From Anaerolineaceae bacterium UBA6073 (lineage in GTDB: Bacteria > Chloroflexota > Anaerolineae > Anaerolineales > Anaerolineaceae), in the NCBI GenBank assembly GCA_002436085.1, contig DIXT01000032.1, positions 30,121 to 46,651 of the forward strand: DNA of 16,531 nucleotides, written 5' to 3'. The translations under genes and the position numbers were made by a program. This document shows, piece by piece, positions 1 through 7,601 of the stretch (the stretch's first letter is position 1; the number at the start of each line of letters is the position of its first letter). A model generated the notes under the pieces. It did not search any database. It had not been told where the DNA came from and saw only the letters and a program-made list of their open reading frames with translations.

Positions 1-118
1 ATCTACCAGGAGAAGCTAAAAAAGGCTGCTGCGGTCGCTAGCATCTACCAGGAGAAGCTAAAAAAGCAGCTGCGGTCGCTAGCATCTACCAGGAGAAGCT
101 AAAAAAGGCTGCTAAACT

Positions 119-290
119 CGAGAGAGGCTGTCCCAAAAGTCCTTAAATTGATTTTGAGACAGCCCAAAGTGGGGGTAAAGCCTCGAAATAGGTCCATTAG
201 AGTGTATAGAAGCCTAAACTTACCTCAATTAAGAGGATAAAGTGGGGAACTAAAAAAGGAGCCGTTACTTTTTGGACAGCCTCTAAAAAG
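119..290. mobile_element. MITE-like non-autonomous element with 18-bp terminal inverted repeats
   Basis: The segment 123-140 (agaggctgtcccaaaagt) and the segment 267-284 (actttttggacagcctct) are inverted copies with one mismatch, giving an element of about 162 bp. It sits inside a unit of the 42-bp array, so it looks inserted. The pentamer AAACT occurs at 114-118 and 291-295 and could be a target duplication, which would put the ends at 119 and 290. The interior has no open frame that looks like a transposase. The ends resemble those of some IS families whose tips begin with GGCTGTCC (recalled, not searched). A full-length helper element would be elsewhere in the genome. Confidence 0.6.
126..164. 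repeat. Subterminal hairpin made from a third copy of the element end
   Basis: The stretch ggctgtcccaaaa (126-138) pairs with ttttgagacagcc (152-164), 13 bp with one mismatch and a 13-nt loop. The left end of the MITE-like element is therefore present twice in opposite orientation at the left and once at the right. It could be a transposase-binding arrangement, a folded transcript, or the scar of a nested insertion. Confidence 0.6.
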
Positions 291-395
291 AAACTGATGC
301 GGTCGCTAGCATCTACCCGGGGGAAGCTTCAGGTCTTTTTATTATCTTGAGAGGCGCAATGCGACCTTCAATTTCACATATTTTGCCATCTGGAT

Positions 396-466
396 GTAGG
401 GGCGAAGCATCCTTTTTAAGTGCAACAGATGGAGGTGAAGTAATAAATGGAATGCTTCGCCCCTAC
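396..466. repeat. Long inverted repeat, 15-bp perfect arms
   Basis: The arm gtaggggcgaagcat (396-410) is exactly inverted at 452-466, with 41 bases between. A shorter nested pair, ccatctg (386-392) and cagatgg (426-432), overlaps it. I recall the GTAGGGGCGAAGCAT motif as a dispersed intergenic repeat in many bacterial genomes, including Chloroflexota, but could not search for it. It has no T-tract on either strand, so a REP/MITE-type repeat is more likely than a terminator. The rest of the gene-free stretch from 329 to 604 shows no open frame or RNA gene that I can recognise. Confidence 0.65.
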
Positions 467-604
467 CGAGGATATCCTTCGAAAGGCGCATCCTGACCAA
501 CGAAAAGACTCAGGAAAATTTCAACATGTTTGAAAAGCGCAGCTTAACCCAAGCGATTTCTCATTAGACAAACACTAAAGCCGGCCGGAGCAGAGCGAAA
601 TCCA

Positions 605-613
605 TGTTAAAAT
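605..613 (+). promoter_or_regulatory. Candidate extended -10 promoter for pth
   Basis: The sequence TGTTAAAAT matches an extended -10 (TG, one base, TAAAAT). No -35 resembling TTGACA lies 16-19 bp upstream. Transcription would begin near 620, about 24 nt before the chosen pth start. This is the only promoter-like site seen between the repeat region and the pth-mfd genes. Confidence 0.4.
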
Positions 614-643
614 TAAAGATTGCAAAAGATGGATGGCTCCTGC

Positions 644-1231
644 ATGAACGATACAAACGACACCACACTTATTGTAGGTCTGGGAAACCCTGGGCTGCAG
701 TACCGCTACACACGCCACAACGCGGGCTTCATGGTCGCGCAGGCGCTCGCCGACAAACTTGATGTCAATCTGAAGCGCGTAAAGTTCCGCTGCCAGTTTG
801 GAGAGACCAAACTGGACGGTATTCCGCTGATCATTGCCAAGCCGCTAACCTACATGAACGACTCCGGCAGCGCGGTTTCTTCCCTGCTGCATTACTTTAA
901 GGTGCCGCTGGAAAGGCTGCTGGTGATCCACGATGACCTGGACCTACCCTTGGGCGTCTTGCGTCTGCGCCCGGGCGGCGGCAGCGCCGGCCAGCGCGGC
1001 ATGCAGTCCATTACGGAAAAGCTGGGCAGCAACGCATTCCCGCGCCTGCGCTTTGGCATTGGCAGACCTCCGGGCAGAATGGACCCCGCGGATTACGTGC
1101 TCGAAAAATTCGGGTCATCTGAGCAGGAATTGCTCAAAATGACGCTGGACCAGGCGACCGCCGCTGTCCAAACCTTCATTCGGGACGGTCTTGAAAAGGC
1201 AATGAACCAATACAATGGTGAAGTCGGCTGA
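644..1231 (+). CDS. pth: Peptidyl-tRNA hydrolase
   Basis: Cytoplasmic enzyme that cleaves the ester bond of peptidyl-tRNA released prematurely from ribosomes, recycling tRNA. The 195-residue product has the family length and signatures: GLGNPG (12-17, with Asn15), RHNAGF (24-29, with the catalytic His25), TYMN (69-72, Asn72) and HDDLDLP (96-102). In the segment GGGSAGQRG (111-119) Gln117 and Arg118 stand where E. coli Pth has His113 and Asn114; this is a known variable site and not a sign of inactivity. I chose the ATG at 644, 7 nt after GGATGG (631-636), because it puts GLGNPG near the N-terminus as usual; an in-frame ATG at 629 and TTG at 620 are alternatives. The 3' end overlaps mfd by 17 bp, a pth-mfd order common in bacteria. 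Confidence 0.95.
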   Translation: MNDTNDTTLIVGLGNPGLQYRYTRHNAGFMVAQALADKLDVNLKRVKFRCQFGETKLDGIPLIIAKPLTYMNDSGSAVSSLLHYFKVPLERLLVIHDDLDLPLGVLRLRPGGGSAGQRGMQSITEKLGSNAFPRLRFGIGRPPGRMDPADYVLEKFGSSEQELLKMTLDQATAAVQTFIRDGLEKAMNQYNGEVG

Positions 1232-4200
1232 ACATCCGCTGCTTAAATATCTGAACAGCCTCACCGCCTATCAGGACCTACGCGCGCGCCTGGCGGAAAG
1301 GCAATTTCGCGATTCTGAGCGCTTTGGGATGGGCTTGCCGCGCGCCTCCCGGCTGGCGCTGCTGGCAGCGCTGCGCGCCGATTTGGGGGTGCCAATCTTG
1401 CTGCTCACCAACCGCGCCGACCGCGCGCTTGGGCTCTTTGATGAGCTGAACTTCTGGCTGGGGTCGGAACGCAATTTTTACTTCCCTGAGCCGAACCCGC
1501 TATTCTATGAAGCCCTGCCCTGGTCGGAATCGACCCGGCGCGAACGCCTGAACGTTTTCTCGGAGCTGGCAAAGTACCTTATCCCCGGGCTTGTGCCGGA
1601 TGCCGTGCCCCCGGTGGTGGTGGCGCCTATTCGTGCGGTGATGACCCGCACCATTCCCCGGCGGGAGTTCCTGCGGGGAACGCAGCGTTTGAGCGTGGGC
1701 GACAAACGCGACTTGCAGGAGACCATTCAAAGCTGGGCGGGTTTGGGGTACCAGTACAGCAACGTCGTTGTGCAGAGCGGTCAGTTTTCGCGCCGGGGCG
1801 GCATCCTCGATATCTGGTCCCCCACCGAGTCGCTGCCCGTGCGCGTGGAATTCTTTGGGGATGAAATTGACACGCTGCGGCAGTTTAACCCTGCCACGCA
1901 GCGCACTATGGCGCCGCTTCAAAAGACCCTGGTCTTTCCGGCATCAGAGGCGATGCCCGCGGCAGCCGAGAAAATGGGTATCGTGCTGACCAATCTGAGC
2001 GAATTCCGCCTGCCTGAGATTTACCAGTTTCCCTCCAGCCTGATGGATTACCTGCCGGACAGCGCCCTGATTTTGTTGGACGGAGAAGAATTTATCACCG
2101 CCGCGGTGAATGATATTGAGGAAGAATCCATCGCGCGCTTTACGACGCAGGTGGAACAAAAAACGCTTCCGGCGGATTTCCCGCTGCCGTATATCACCTG
2201 GTCCGAAATTGAGGACGGCTTTGCTCACAGGCAGGTATTGGAACTGGGGCACACCAACGCGGTGGGGGCTACGCCTTTGGCGGCTGCGTTTGAACCCGGA
2301 CCGCGTTTTGCGGGGCGGCTGAAGGACTTTCAGGCTTATCTGAATAACATTGCACGCAAGGGTCAGGACTGGACGGTGGTCTCGCGCCAATCAGCCCGAC
2401 TGCGTCAGCTTTGGCTTGAGAGCGGTTCTGAAATTCTGCCCGATGAGGCGGACAAGCACTTTTTGGAAGGCTCGCTTTCAGGCGGGTGGGTGCTGCAAGG
2501 GGACGGCGGCAAGGTTCACAATCTGCTGACCGACAGCGAAATCTTCGGTTGGGGCCGCCCGCAGGTCCGCCGGCGCGCGCCGGTTATTTCCGAAGCGCCG
2601 GAACTGGTGTTCGGCGACCTGAAGCCCGGGGATTGGGTGGTGCACGTGGACCACGGCATCGGGCAGTTCGTTGGATTGCTCAGCCCTACCATTGACGGCG
2701 TGCAGCGCGAGTACCTGACCATCCAGTGCAAGGATAACGACATCCTGTATGTCCCCATCCACCAGGCCGACCGCGTTTCGCGTTATATTGGCGCCGAGGG
2801 CGGTCCCCCGAGTATCAGCAGGTTGGGCAGCCCGGAGTGGACGCAGACCAAGCAGCGTGTCCGGCGCGCGGTACAGGAAGTGGCCGCCGAGCTGCTCGAC
2901 CTGTACGCCAAGAGGCAGGTGGCGGAGGGGCACAGCTTTAGCGCGGACAGCGACTGGCAGCGCGAGCTGGAAGCCAGCTTTCCGTACATCGAGACGCCTG
3001 ACCAACTGAAAGCGATTGAGCAGGTCAAGGCGGATATGGAATCCCCGCGCCCGATGGATCGCCTGCTGTGCGGCGATGTGGGCTACGGCAAAACTGAGGT
3101 GGCGCTGCGGGCGGCCTTTAAGGCGGTCGCGGACGGCAAGCAGGTGGCGGTTTTAGTGCCGACTACCGTCCTGGCGCAGCAGCACTACGACACTTTTCGC
3201 GAGCGCCTGGCCACTTTTCCGGTCAGCGTTGAGATGCTTTCGCGCTTCCGCAGCCAAAAAGAACAGACCGAGATCATCAAACGCCTGGCTAAAAAACAGG
3301 TGGACATCGTCATTGGCACCCACCGCCTGATTTCAGGGGATGTAGCGTTCAATGACCTGGGTCTGGTCATCATCGACGAGGAACAGCGCTTTGGCGTCTC
3401 GCATAAGGAGCACCTCAAGCGGCTGCGCAACTCCGTGGACGTGCTCACGCTGACAGCCACGCCTATCCCGCGCACGCTTTACATGGCGCTGACTGGCGTG
3501 CGGGACATTTCCAACATCAACTCACCGCCCGAGGAACGGCTGCCAATTATCACGCACATCGGACCTTACGACCCGAAACTGGTACGCGAGGCGGTCATTC
3601 GCGAGTTGGACCGCGGCGGGCAGGTGTTCTTTGTCCACAACCGCGTGCAGTCCATCTCCGCGGTGTATAACCACCTGCAGAATCTGGTGCCGGAAGCCAG
3701 CATCGGGATCGCGCACGGGCAGATGGACGAGGAGCAGTTGGCGGATGTGATGCACGCCTTCACCTCAGGTCAGTTTGACATCCTGTTGTGCACCTCCATT
3801 ATTGAATCCGGCCTGGACATCCCCAATGCCAATACGCTGATTATCGACCGGGCGGATACCTTTGGCCTGGCGCAGTTGTACCAGTTGCGAGGCAGGGTGG
3901 GGCGCGGCGCCCAACGCGCGTTCGCGTACCTGTTCCGCAGCACGCGCCACCAGCCCACGCCCGAAGGGCAGGAGCGCCTGGAGGTGCTGGCGGATAATTC
4001 CCAGCTTGGCGCGGGCTATGCCATCGCCATGCGCGACCTGGAAATGCGCGGCGCTGGCGATTTGCTGGGCACGCGTCAATCGGGTTATATCGCCGCGGTG
4101 GGCTTCCAGCTCTACACGCGCCTGCTCTCGCAGGCAGTGCGCTTGCTGCGGGCGGAATCCGGGCTGGAAACGGAGCCGGATAGCGGGCTGCCCTGGTTAG

Positions 4201-4646
4201 ACGCGCCCAGCCTCACGATTAACGTTGAGCTGCCCCTCTCCAGCGAGGTACCGGCCAGCTATATCCCCGACCAGGAATTGCGCCTGACGCTCTACCGTAG
4301 GATTGCTTCGCTGCGCAGCGAAGAAGACCTGACCTCCACGGAGATTGAATTTGCTGACCGCTTTGGTGAACCTCCCCAGGGCGTGAAAGACTTGTTGTTC
4401 CAGATGAAAATCAAAATTCTGGGCGAGAATGCAGGTCTGGAATCCATCAGCATTATCAATAATCAGCTCATCCTCAGCTACCCGCCGCTGCCCAAAGGCG
4501 CGCGTCAGCGCGGCCTGCGGGAAGTCGACCCAATCGCGCGGGCTGGGAAGAACGCCTATTGGATCAACCTGGCAGGCTTGCGCAGTGAAACCTGGCAGGA
4601 AGTGCTGGTGCGAGTGCTGCGCAAACTGCAGGGCAGCCGGGAATAA
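1215..4646 (+). CDS. mfd: Transcription-repair coupling factor Mfd
   Basis: ATP-driven DNA translocase that pushes RNA polymerase stalled at DNA damage off the template and recruits UvrA for nucleotide excision repair. The 1143-residue length is normal. The N-terminal third is UvrB-like without helicase motifs. The RNA-polymerase-interacting region starts near residue 470 (PGDWVVHVDHGIGQF). Translocase motifs follow: Walker A GDVGYGKT (620-627), DEEQ (721-724), TATP (747-750), then AHGQM, SIIESGLDIP and QLRGRVGR. A C-terminal regulatory domain follows (ELRLTLYRRIASL). The ATG at 1215 overlaps pth by 17 bp, so translation is probably coupled; the next codon, GTG at 1218, is also possible. No clear Shine-Dalgarno is close. 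All expected motifs look intact. Confidence 0.97.
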   Translation: MVKSAEHPLLKYLNSLTAYQDLRARLAERQFRDSERFGMGLPRASRLALLAALRADLGVPILLLTNRADRALGLFDELNFWLGSERNFYFPEPNPLFYEALPWSESTRRERLNVFSELAKYLIPGLVPDAVPPVVVAPIRAVMTRTIPRREFLRGTQRLSVGDKRDLQETIQSWAGLGYQYSNVVVQSGQFSRRGGILDIWSPTESLPVRVEFFGDEIDTLRQFNPATQRTMAPLQKTLVFPASEAMPAAAEKMGIVLTNLSEFRLPEIYQFPSSLMDYLPDSALILLDGEEFITAAVNDIEEESIARFTTQVEQKTLPADFPLPYITWSEIEDGFAHRQVLELGHTNAVGATPLAAAFEPGPRFAGRLKDFQAYLNNIARKGQDWTVVSRQSARLRQLWLESGSEILPDEADKHFLEGSLSGGWVLQGDGGKVHNLLTDSEIFGWGRPQVRRRAPVISEAPELVFGDLKPGDWVVHVDHGIGQFVGLLSPTIDGVQREYLTIQCKDNDILYVPIHQADRVSRYIGAEGGPPSISRLGSPEWTQTKQRVRRAVQEVAAELLDLYAKRQVAEGHSFSADSDWQRELEASFPYIETPDQLKAIEQVKADMESPRPMDRLLCGDVGYGKTEVALRAAFKAVADGKQVAVLVPTTVLAQQHYDTFRERLATFPVSVEMLSRFRSQKEQTEIIKRLAKKQVDIVIGTHRLISGDVAFNDLGLVIIDEEQRFGVSHKEHLKRLRNSVDVLTLTATPIPRTLYMALTGVRDISNINSPPEERLPIITHIGPYDPKLVREAVIRELDRGGQVFFVHNRVQSISAVYNHLQNLVPEASIGIAHGQMDEEQLADVMHAFTSGQFDILLCTSIIESGLDIPNANTLIIDRADTFGLAQLYQLRGRVGRGAQRAFAYLFRSTRHQPTPEGQERLEVLADNSQLGAGYAIAMRDLEMRGAGDLLGTRQSGYIAAVGFQLYTRLLSQAVRLLRAESGLETEPDSGLPWLDAPSLTINVELPLSSEVPASYIPDQELRLTLYRRIASLRSEEDLTSTEIEFADRFGEPPQGVKDLLFQMKIKILGENAGLESISIINNQLILSYPPLPKGARQRGLREVDPIARAGKNAYWINLAGLRSETWQEVLVRVLRKLQGSRE

Positions 4647-4661
4647 CACCCCGCTCCGCTG

Positions 4662-4670
4662 TGATATACT
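4662..4670 (+). promoter_or_regulatory. Extended -10 promoter directly before the 3D-domain gene
   Basis: TGATATACT is an extended -10 (TG, one base, TATACT) located 15 nt after the mfd stop codon. No convincing -35 is present. A start about 7 nt downstream falls near 4677, only a few bases before the ATG at 4681, so the message would be nearly leaderless. Confidence 0.5.
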
Positions 4671-4680
4671 GCGAAAACAG

Positions 4681-6072
4681 ATGCAAAACGAAACCCCGGC
4701 GAAACCAGCTTCTTTCCACCTTTGGCTCCCAGCGCTGCTCATCCTGGCAGGGCTTATCCTGATTCTCGCGCAGTTTTACGGGGACTATACCTTGCTCGTA
4801 AACGGCGGAAAGCGGGAAGCGCGTGCCTTGGCGTTTACGTCCGGACAGCTTGTGCGGGCTGCCGGGTACAGCTTGCAATCTGCGGATGAAATTTTCCCCT
4901 CTCCAAGGAAAATAAACCTGACCCGCAGGACGGTTGTGCTCAACCAAGCCCGCGAGGTCACCATTCATTATGGAGCTGAGGAAAAGACAATCATTTCAGC
5001 AGGCGCGCTACCGGCGAATCTGCTGCTCGAGGCTGGTCTGCCTTTGTTCCCTGAGGATTTGCTGCTCTGGGATGACAGGCTCCTGAGCCCAAACGAGCCT
5101 CTGCCGTTGGGCGAAGCCTTACAACTGGAGTTTGTGCCAGCCAAAAGGGTGGACCTACAATTTGAGACTGAAACACTCACAATTTTCACCCAACAACAGA
5201 CTTTGGGAGAGGCGTTGAATGAAGCTGGAATCAGCCTGCGCACTGAAGACGCGCTTTCCCGGCCGATGGATACGGTGTTATCAGCCACAAACACAATCAG
5301 CGTTCGCCTCGCAAGAGAGATTAGCGTGCAGGTGGGCGGGCAACTAACCACCGGCCTCAGCGCGGCTGAAAGCGTGGGCGAAGCGCTGCGCGACCTGGGG
5401 TTGCCCCTGCAAAACCTGGATTATGCCCAACCGGATGAGAGCCAGCCCGTTCCCGCGGACGGACAAATCCGAATTGTGCGGGTGAGCGAGGAAATCCTGC
5501 TGCAGACCGAGGAAACCGCCTACAATAACACTTACGCGGATGACCCGAACGCTGAACTGGACACCATCTCGGTGTTGGTGCCCGGGCAAATCGGGCTGGT
5601 GGTCACCCGCCAACGCCTGCTGCTTGAGGACGGCGTGGAAAAGGTGCGCCAGACAGACGGACCGTGGAAAGCCAGCGACCCGGAGGACGGCGTTTTGGGC
5701 CGCGGCACCAAAGTGGTGGTGCGCACAGAGACAGTCAACGGCGAGACGATTGAATACTGGCGCAAGGTCAGCGTGTACGCGACATCCTACAAACCCAGTT
5801 CGCAGGGCGGGGGCACGGGCACAGCTTCCGGCATTCCGCTCACCAAGGGCATTATTGCGGTAACGCTCGACTGGTATCGGGGAATGAAATTGCAGCCGGT
5901 CTATGTGCCGGGGTATGGGCGCGGCATCATCGCGGATACGGGCGGCGGCATCCCAGGCAGGTACTGGATTGACCTTGGATTTGATGACAGCAACTACGAA
6001 AGCTGGCACTTTTGGACCACGCTGTACTTCCTGACGCCTGTGCCTGGCTACATTCCGGTGGTGCTGCCGTGA
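4681..6072 (+). CDS. Membrane-anchored DUF348/G5/3D-domain cell-wall protein (YabE-like)
   Basis: Probable extracytoplasmic protein acting on peptidoglycan, like YabE/Rpf-type proteins. The 463 residues comprise a short cytoplasmic start, one hydrophobic anchor (about 13-33), several DUF348-like repeats (about 37-80, 90-135, 157-205 and 212-260), a G5-like domain (about 268-350) and a C-terminal 3D domain (about 363-452). The 3D domain shows ATSYKP (367-372), VYVPGYG (407-413), ADTGGGIPG (418-426) and WIDLGFDD (429-436). The family's first Asp, usually in AVDP, is not at its usual place: here the text is AVTLDW, with Asp397 shifted by two. The ATG at 4681 directly precedes the anchor and has no Shine-Dalgarno. 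It overlaps rsmA by 4 bp; Bacillus also keeps yabE close to rsmA (ksgA). The enzymatic activity is inferred from the family. Confidence 0.85.
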   Translation: MQNETPAKPASFHLWLPALLILAGLILILAQFYGDYTLLVNGGKREARALAFTSGQLVRAAGYSLQSADEIFPSPRKINLTRRTVVLNQAREVTIHYGAEEKTIISAGALPANLLLEAGLPLFPEDLLLWDDRLLSPNEPLPLGEALQLEFVPAKRVDLQFETETLTIFTQQQTLGEALNEAGISLRTEDALSRPMDTVLSATNTISVRLAREISVQVGGQLTTGLSAAESVGEALRDLGLPLQNLDYAQPDESQPVPADGQIRIVRVSEEILLQTEETAYNNTYADDPNAELDTISVLVPGQIGLVVTRQRLLLEDGVEKVRQTDGPWKASDPEDGVLGRGTKVVVRTETVNGETIEYWRKVSVYATSYKPSSQGGGTGTASGIPLTKGIIAVTLDWYRGMKLQPVYVPGYGRGIIADTGGGIPGRYWIDLGFDDSNYESWHFWTTLYFLTPVPGYIPVVLP

Positions 6073-6899
6073 GCCGCAAGTATCTGAACGCGCAAGCGCT
6101 GCTGCGGGAGTATGGGCTGCAGCCTAAAAAATCGCTTGGTCAAAACTTTCTGGTGGACCCTAACGGGCTGGATAAGGTCATGCTGGCGGCGGGGGTCGGC
6201 CCAAAAGATACCGTGCTGGAAATTGGCGCAGGCCTGGGCAGCCTGACGGTCCTGCTGGCGCAAGCTGCCAGGCAGGTTGTGGCGCTGGAAATTGACCGCG
6301 GCCTTCTCCCGCCGCTTACCAAGGTGACGAGCGCGTATAAAAACGTCCGCATTGTGGAAGGCGATGTGCTGAAACTCCCGCTTGAGGAGCTCGTCCCGGG
6401 CGAAGGCTATCTGGTCGTGGCGAATATTCCATATTACATCAGCTCCGCGATCATTCGCCGCTTGCTGGAAACGGAAACCCGGCCAGAGCGCATGGTGCTG
6501 ACTGTGCAGCAGGAAGTCGCTGAGAGAATCTGCGCCAAAGACGGAAAACTGAGTTTGCTGGCGCTTTCTGTACAGGTCTTTGGGGCGCCGAAGATCGAGG
6601 CCCGCATCCCATCCGGCTGCTTTTTCCCCGCCCCGGACGTGGATTCTGCCGTGCTTTCCATCGCGTTGTATCCCCAGCCGCTTATCGCGCTGGACGCGCT
6701 GGATGACTTCTTCAGGCTGGCGCACGCGGGCTTTTCCCAAAAGCGCAAAACCCTGCGCAACGCGCTTTCTGCCGGCTTGGGGCTGCCTGCCAGCGAAACT
6801 GAAAAGTTGCTAGCGACCGCGGAAATTGACCCTCAGCGGCGCGCGGAGACGCTCAGCATCACCGAGTGGGGGCAGCTGACGGCAGCCTGGAAAAAGTAA
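6069..6899 (+). CDS. rsmA: 16S rRNA (adenine1518-N6/adenine1519-N6)-dimethyltransferase
   Basis: Dimethylates two adjacent adenines in the 3'-terminal hairpin of 16S rRNA, using S-adenosylmethionine, late in 30S assembly (KsgA). The 276 residues show LGQNFLVD (23-30), SAM motif I EIGAGLGSLT (51-60), the acidic residue after strand 2 in ALEID (72-76), the catalytic NIPYY (119-123), and KRKTLRNAL near the C-terminus. The start is a GTG at 6069 that overlaps the preceding stop as GTGA. This start begins SRKYLNAQALL just before the family's conserved region; the in-frame ATG at 6012 would lie wholly inside the 3D gene. Translation is probably coupled to the upstream gene. Nothing looks damaged. 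Confidence 0.96.
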   Translation: MSRKYLNAQALLREYGLQPKKSLGQNFLVDPNGLDKVMLAAGVGPKDTVLEIGAGLGSLTVLLAQAARQVVALEIDRGLLPPLTKVTSAYKNVRIVEGDVLKLPLEELVPGEGYLVVANIPYYISSAIIRRLLETETRPERMVLTVQQEVAERICAKDGKLSLLALSVQVFGAPKIEARIPSGCFFPAPDVDSAVLSIALYPQPLIALDALDDFFRLAHAGFSQKRKTLRNALSAGLGLPASETEKLLATAEIDPQRRAETLSITEWGQLTAAWKK

Positions 6900-6924
6900 T
6901 TCAATTTTGCCTGGAAACAGAAAC

Positions 6925-6940
6925 TGCCCTTTTCAGGGCA
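6925..6940. terminator. Short hairpin after rsmA
   Basis: TGCCCT (6925-6930) pairs perfectly with AGGGCA (6935-6940) around a TTTC loop, and GGAAA/TTTCC flanks (6913-6917 and 6942-6946) could extend it. The plus-strand tail ATTTCC is only weakly T-rich. It lies 25 nt past the rsmA stop and may help terminate rsmA. Confidence 0.4.
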
Positions 6941-7002
6941 ATTTCCATAACACGCAGTGCCAAAGTAAATGCGGCTTAGAAGTGGTACTTATATCTGTTT
7001 TG

Positions 7003-7031
7003 AATAAGAGGCGGTTTAGTGCCTCTTTATT
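7003..7031. terminator. Bidirectional terminator between rsmA and the convergent small gene
   Basis: AAGAGGC (7006-7012) pairs with GCCTCTT (7021-7027), with A-rich sequence on the left and TTTATT on the right. It can act as an intrinsic terminator for plus-strand transcripts from rsmA, and for minus-strand transcripts of the gene ending at 7044. Confidence 0.6.
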
Positions 7032-7043
7032 GCGTAAATCCTT

Positions 7044-7517
7044 TTAGAGGAGTGAAAGCAGCAGGCTTGAAAATTGCTGCCAGTTTGATGAGAAAATGCC
7101 CATGATAATCGCGATCGGGCACACGCAGCAGAGCAGCAGCACCAGGATAATAATCAGCACAATTGCCCACACCGGGAATTTCTTCTTTTCGGGTGCGGCA
7201 GCCTGGGCAGTGGTTCCTATAGGGGGAATGTCCACTACTACCGATTCAGCCGGCTTGGCAGGCGGGACCTGCTGGGCGGCTTCGGCGCCGGGGGTGTAAA
7301 GCTCGCCGGACCAACGCCCGGGGGCATCAACAGCGGGAGGCTGCGGGGCGCCCCAGCGGTCGGACTCTGGCGGGACTTCCGGGGGAACCGGCACGGCAGG
7401 GATTTCCTTGCTCCACTCCTCAGCGGAAGCGGAGGGAATCTGCTGCCATTCATCGCCGAAGGATTTTGCGGCTTCTTCCGGCGTTTCTTGCGGGGTGTTG
7501 TTGGTATTATCGTCCAT
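7044..7517 (-). CDS. Proline-rich protein with one C-terminal membrane segment, unknown function
   Basis: I do not recognise this 157-residue protein. Residues 1-110 are acidic, proline- and alanine-rich and probably disordered (for example PAVPVPPEVPPES, 40-52). KKK at 111-113 is followed by a membrane segment at about 115-142 containing a CCVC cluster (130-133), and only about 15 residues remain after it. The layout predicts a cytoplasmic disordered domain held by a C-terminal anchor. The ATG at 7517 is chosen because GAGG (7523-7526) lies 5 nt upstream; a longer reading from 7616 would run across the divergent promoters. It is monocistronic, between a terminator and a promoter. Confidence 0.75.
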   Translation of the reverse strand: MDDNTNNTPQETPEEAAKSFGDEWQQIPSASAEEWSKEIPAVPVPPEVPPESDRWGAPQPPAVDAPGRWSGELYTPGAEAAQQVPPAKPAESVVVDIPPIGTTAQAAAPEKKKFPVWAIVLIIILVLLLCCVCPIAIIMGIFSSNWQQFSSLLLSLL

Positions 7518-7550
7518 AGAATCCTCTTTTCTCTGATCTAGACTACTCCA

Positions 7551-7556
7551 ATTATA
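7551..7556 (-). promoter_or_regulatory. -10 element for the proline-rich membrane protein
   Basis: A perfect TATAAT on the minus strand. Transcription would begin near 7544, leaving a 27-nt leader that holds the GAGGAT ribosome binding site (7521-7526). The matching -35 region is not recognisable. Confidence 0.55.
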
Positions 7557-7601
7557 CAGTAAACCGAAAGAATGCAGCCGCTTTGTGAGGATAGGAAAGG
7601 T

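Larger units (their letters stand above)
1..328. repeat. 42-bp tandem repeat array, interrupted by a MITE-like insert
   Basis: Unit 1 (1-42) and unit 2 (43-83, one base shorter) are near-identical. Unit 3 starts at 84 and breaks after 113; its missing end (tgcggtcgctagc) reappears at 298-310, followed by a degenerate fourth unit at 311-328. The array may start left of the window, since a unit begins exactly at base 1. On the plus strand the unit can be read as a 14-residue peptide, IYQEKLKKAAAVAS, open from base 1 to a stop at 100-102; unit 2's one-base deletion shifts the frame before that stop. All three minus-strand frames have stops. This may be the repetitive 3' end of a gene lying to the left, or a non-coding minisatellite. 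The sequence alone does not decide. Confidence 0.85.

Noticed and set aside
1..113. CRISPR array from the regular 42-bp repeats
   Set aside because: The units are directly joined with no unique spacers, and the unit is not palindromic.
116..330. Cloning-vector polylinker, because CTCGAG, GCTAGC, CCCGGG and AAGCTT all occur here
   Set aside because: GCTAGC is part of the natural repeat unit, the others are spread over 200 bp rather than stacked, and no vector gene or known polylinker order follows. Assembly contamination remains a remote possibility.
396..466. Rho-independent terminator
   Set aside because: The 41-base loop is too long and no T-tract follows on either strand.
1271..1922. Several long minus-strand open frames inside mfd
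   Set aside because: They are shadows of the high-GC mfd coding frame, with arginine- and serine-rich low-quality translations.
6012..6068. A longer RsmA starting at the ATG at 6012
   Set aside because: The extra residues lie entirely inside the 3D-domain gene in another frame and do not resemble RsmA; the GTG at 6069 gives the usual stop-start overlap.
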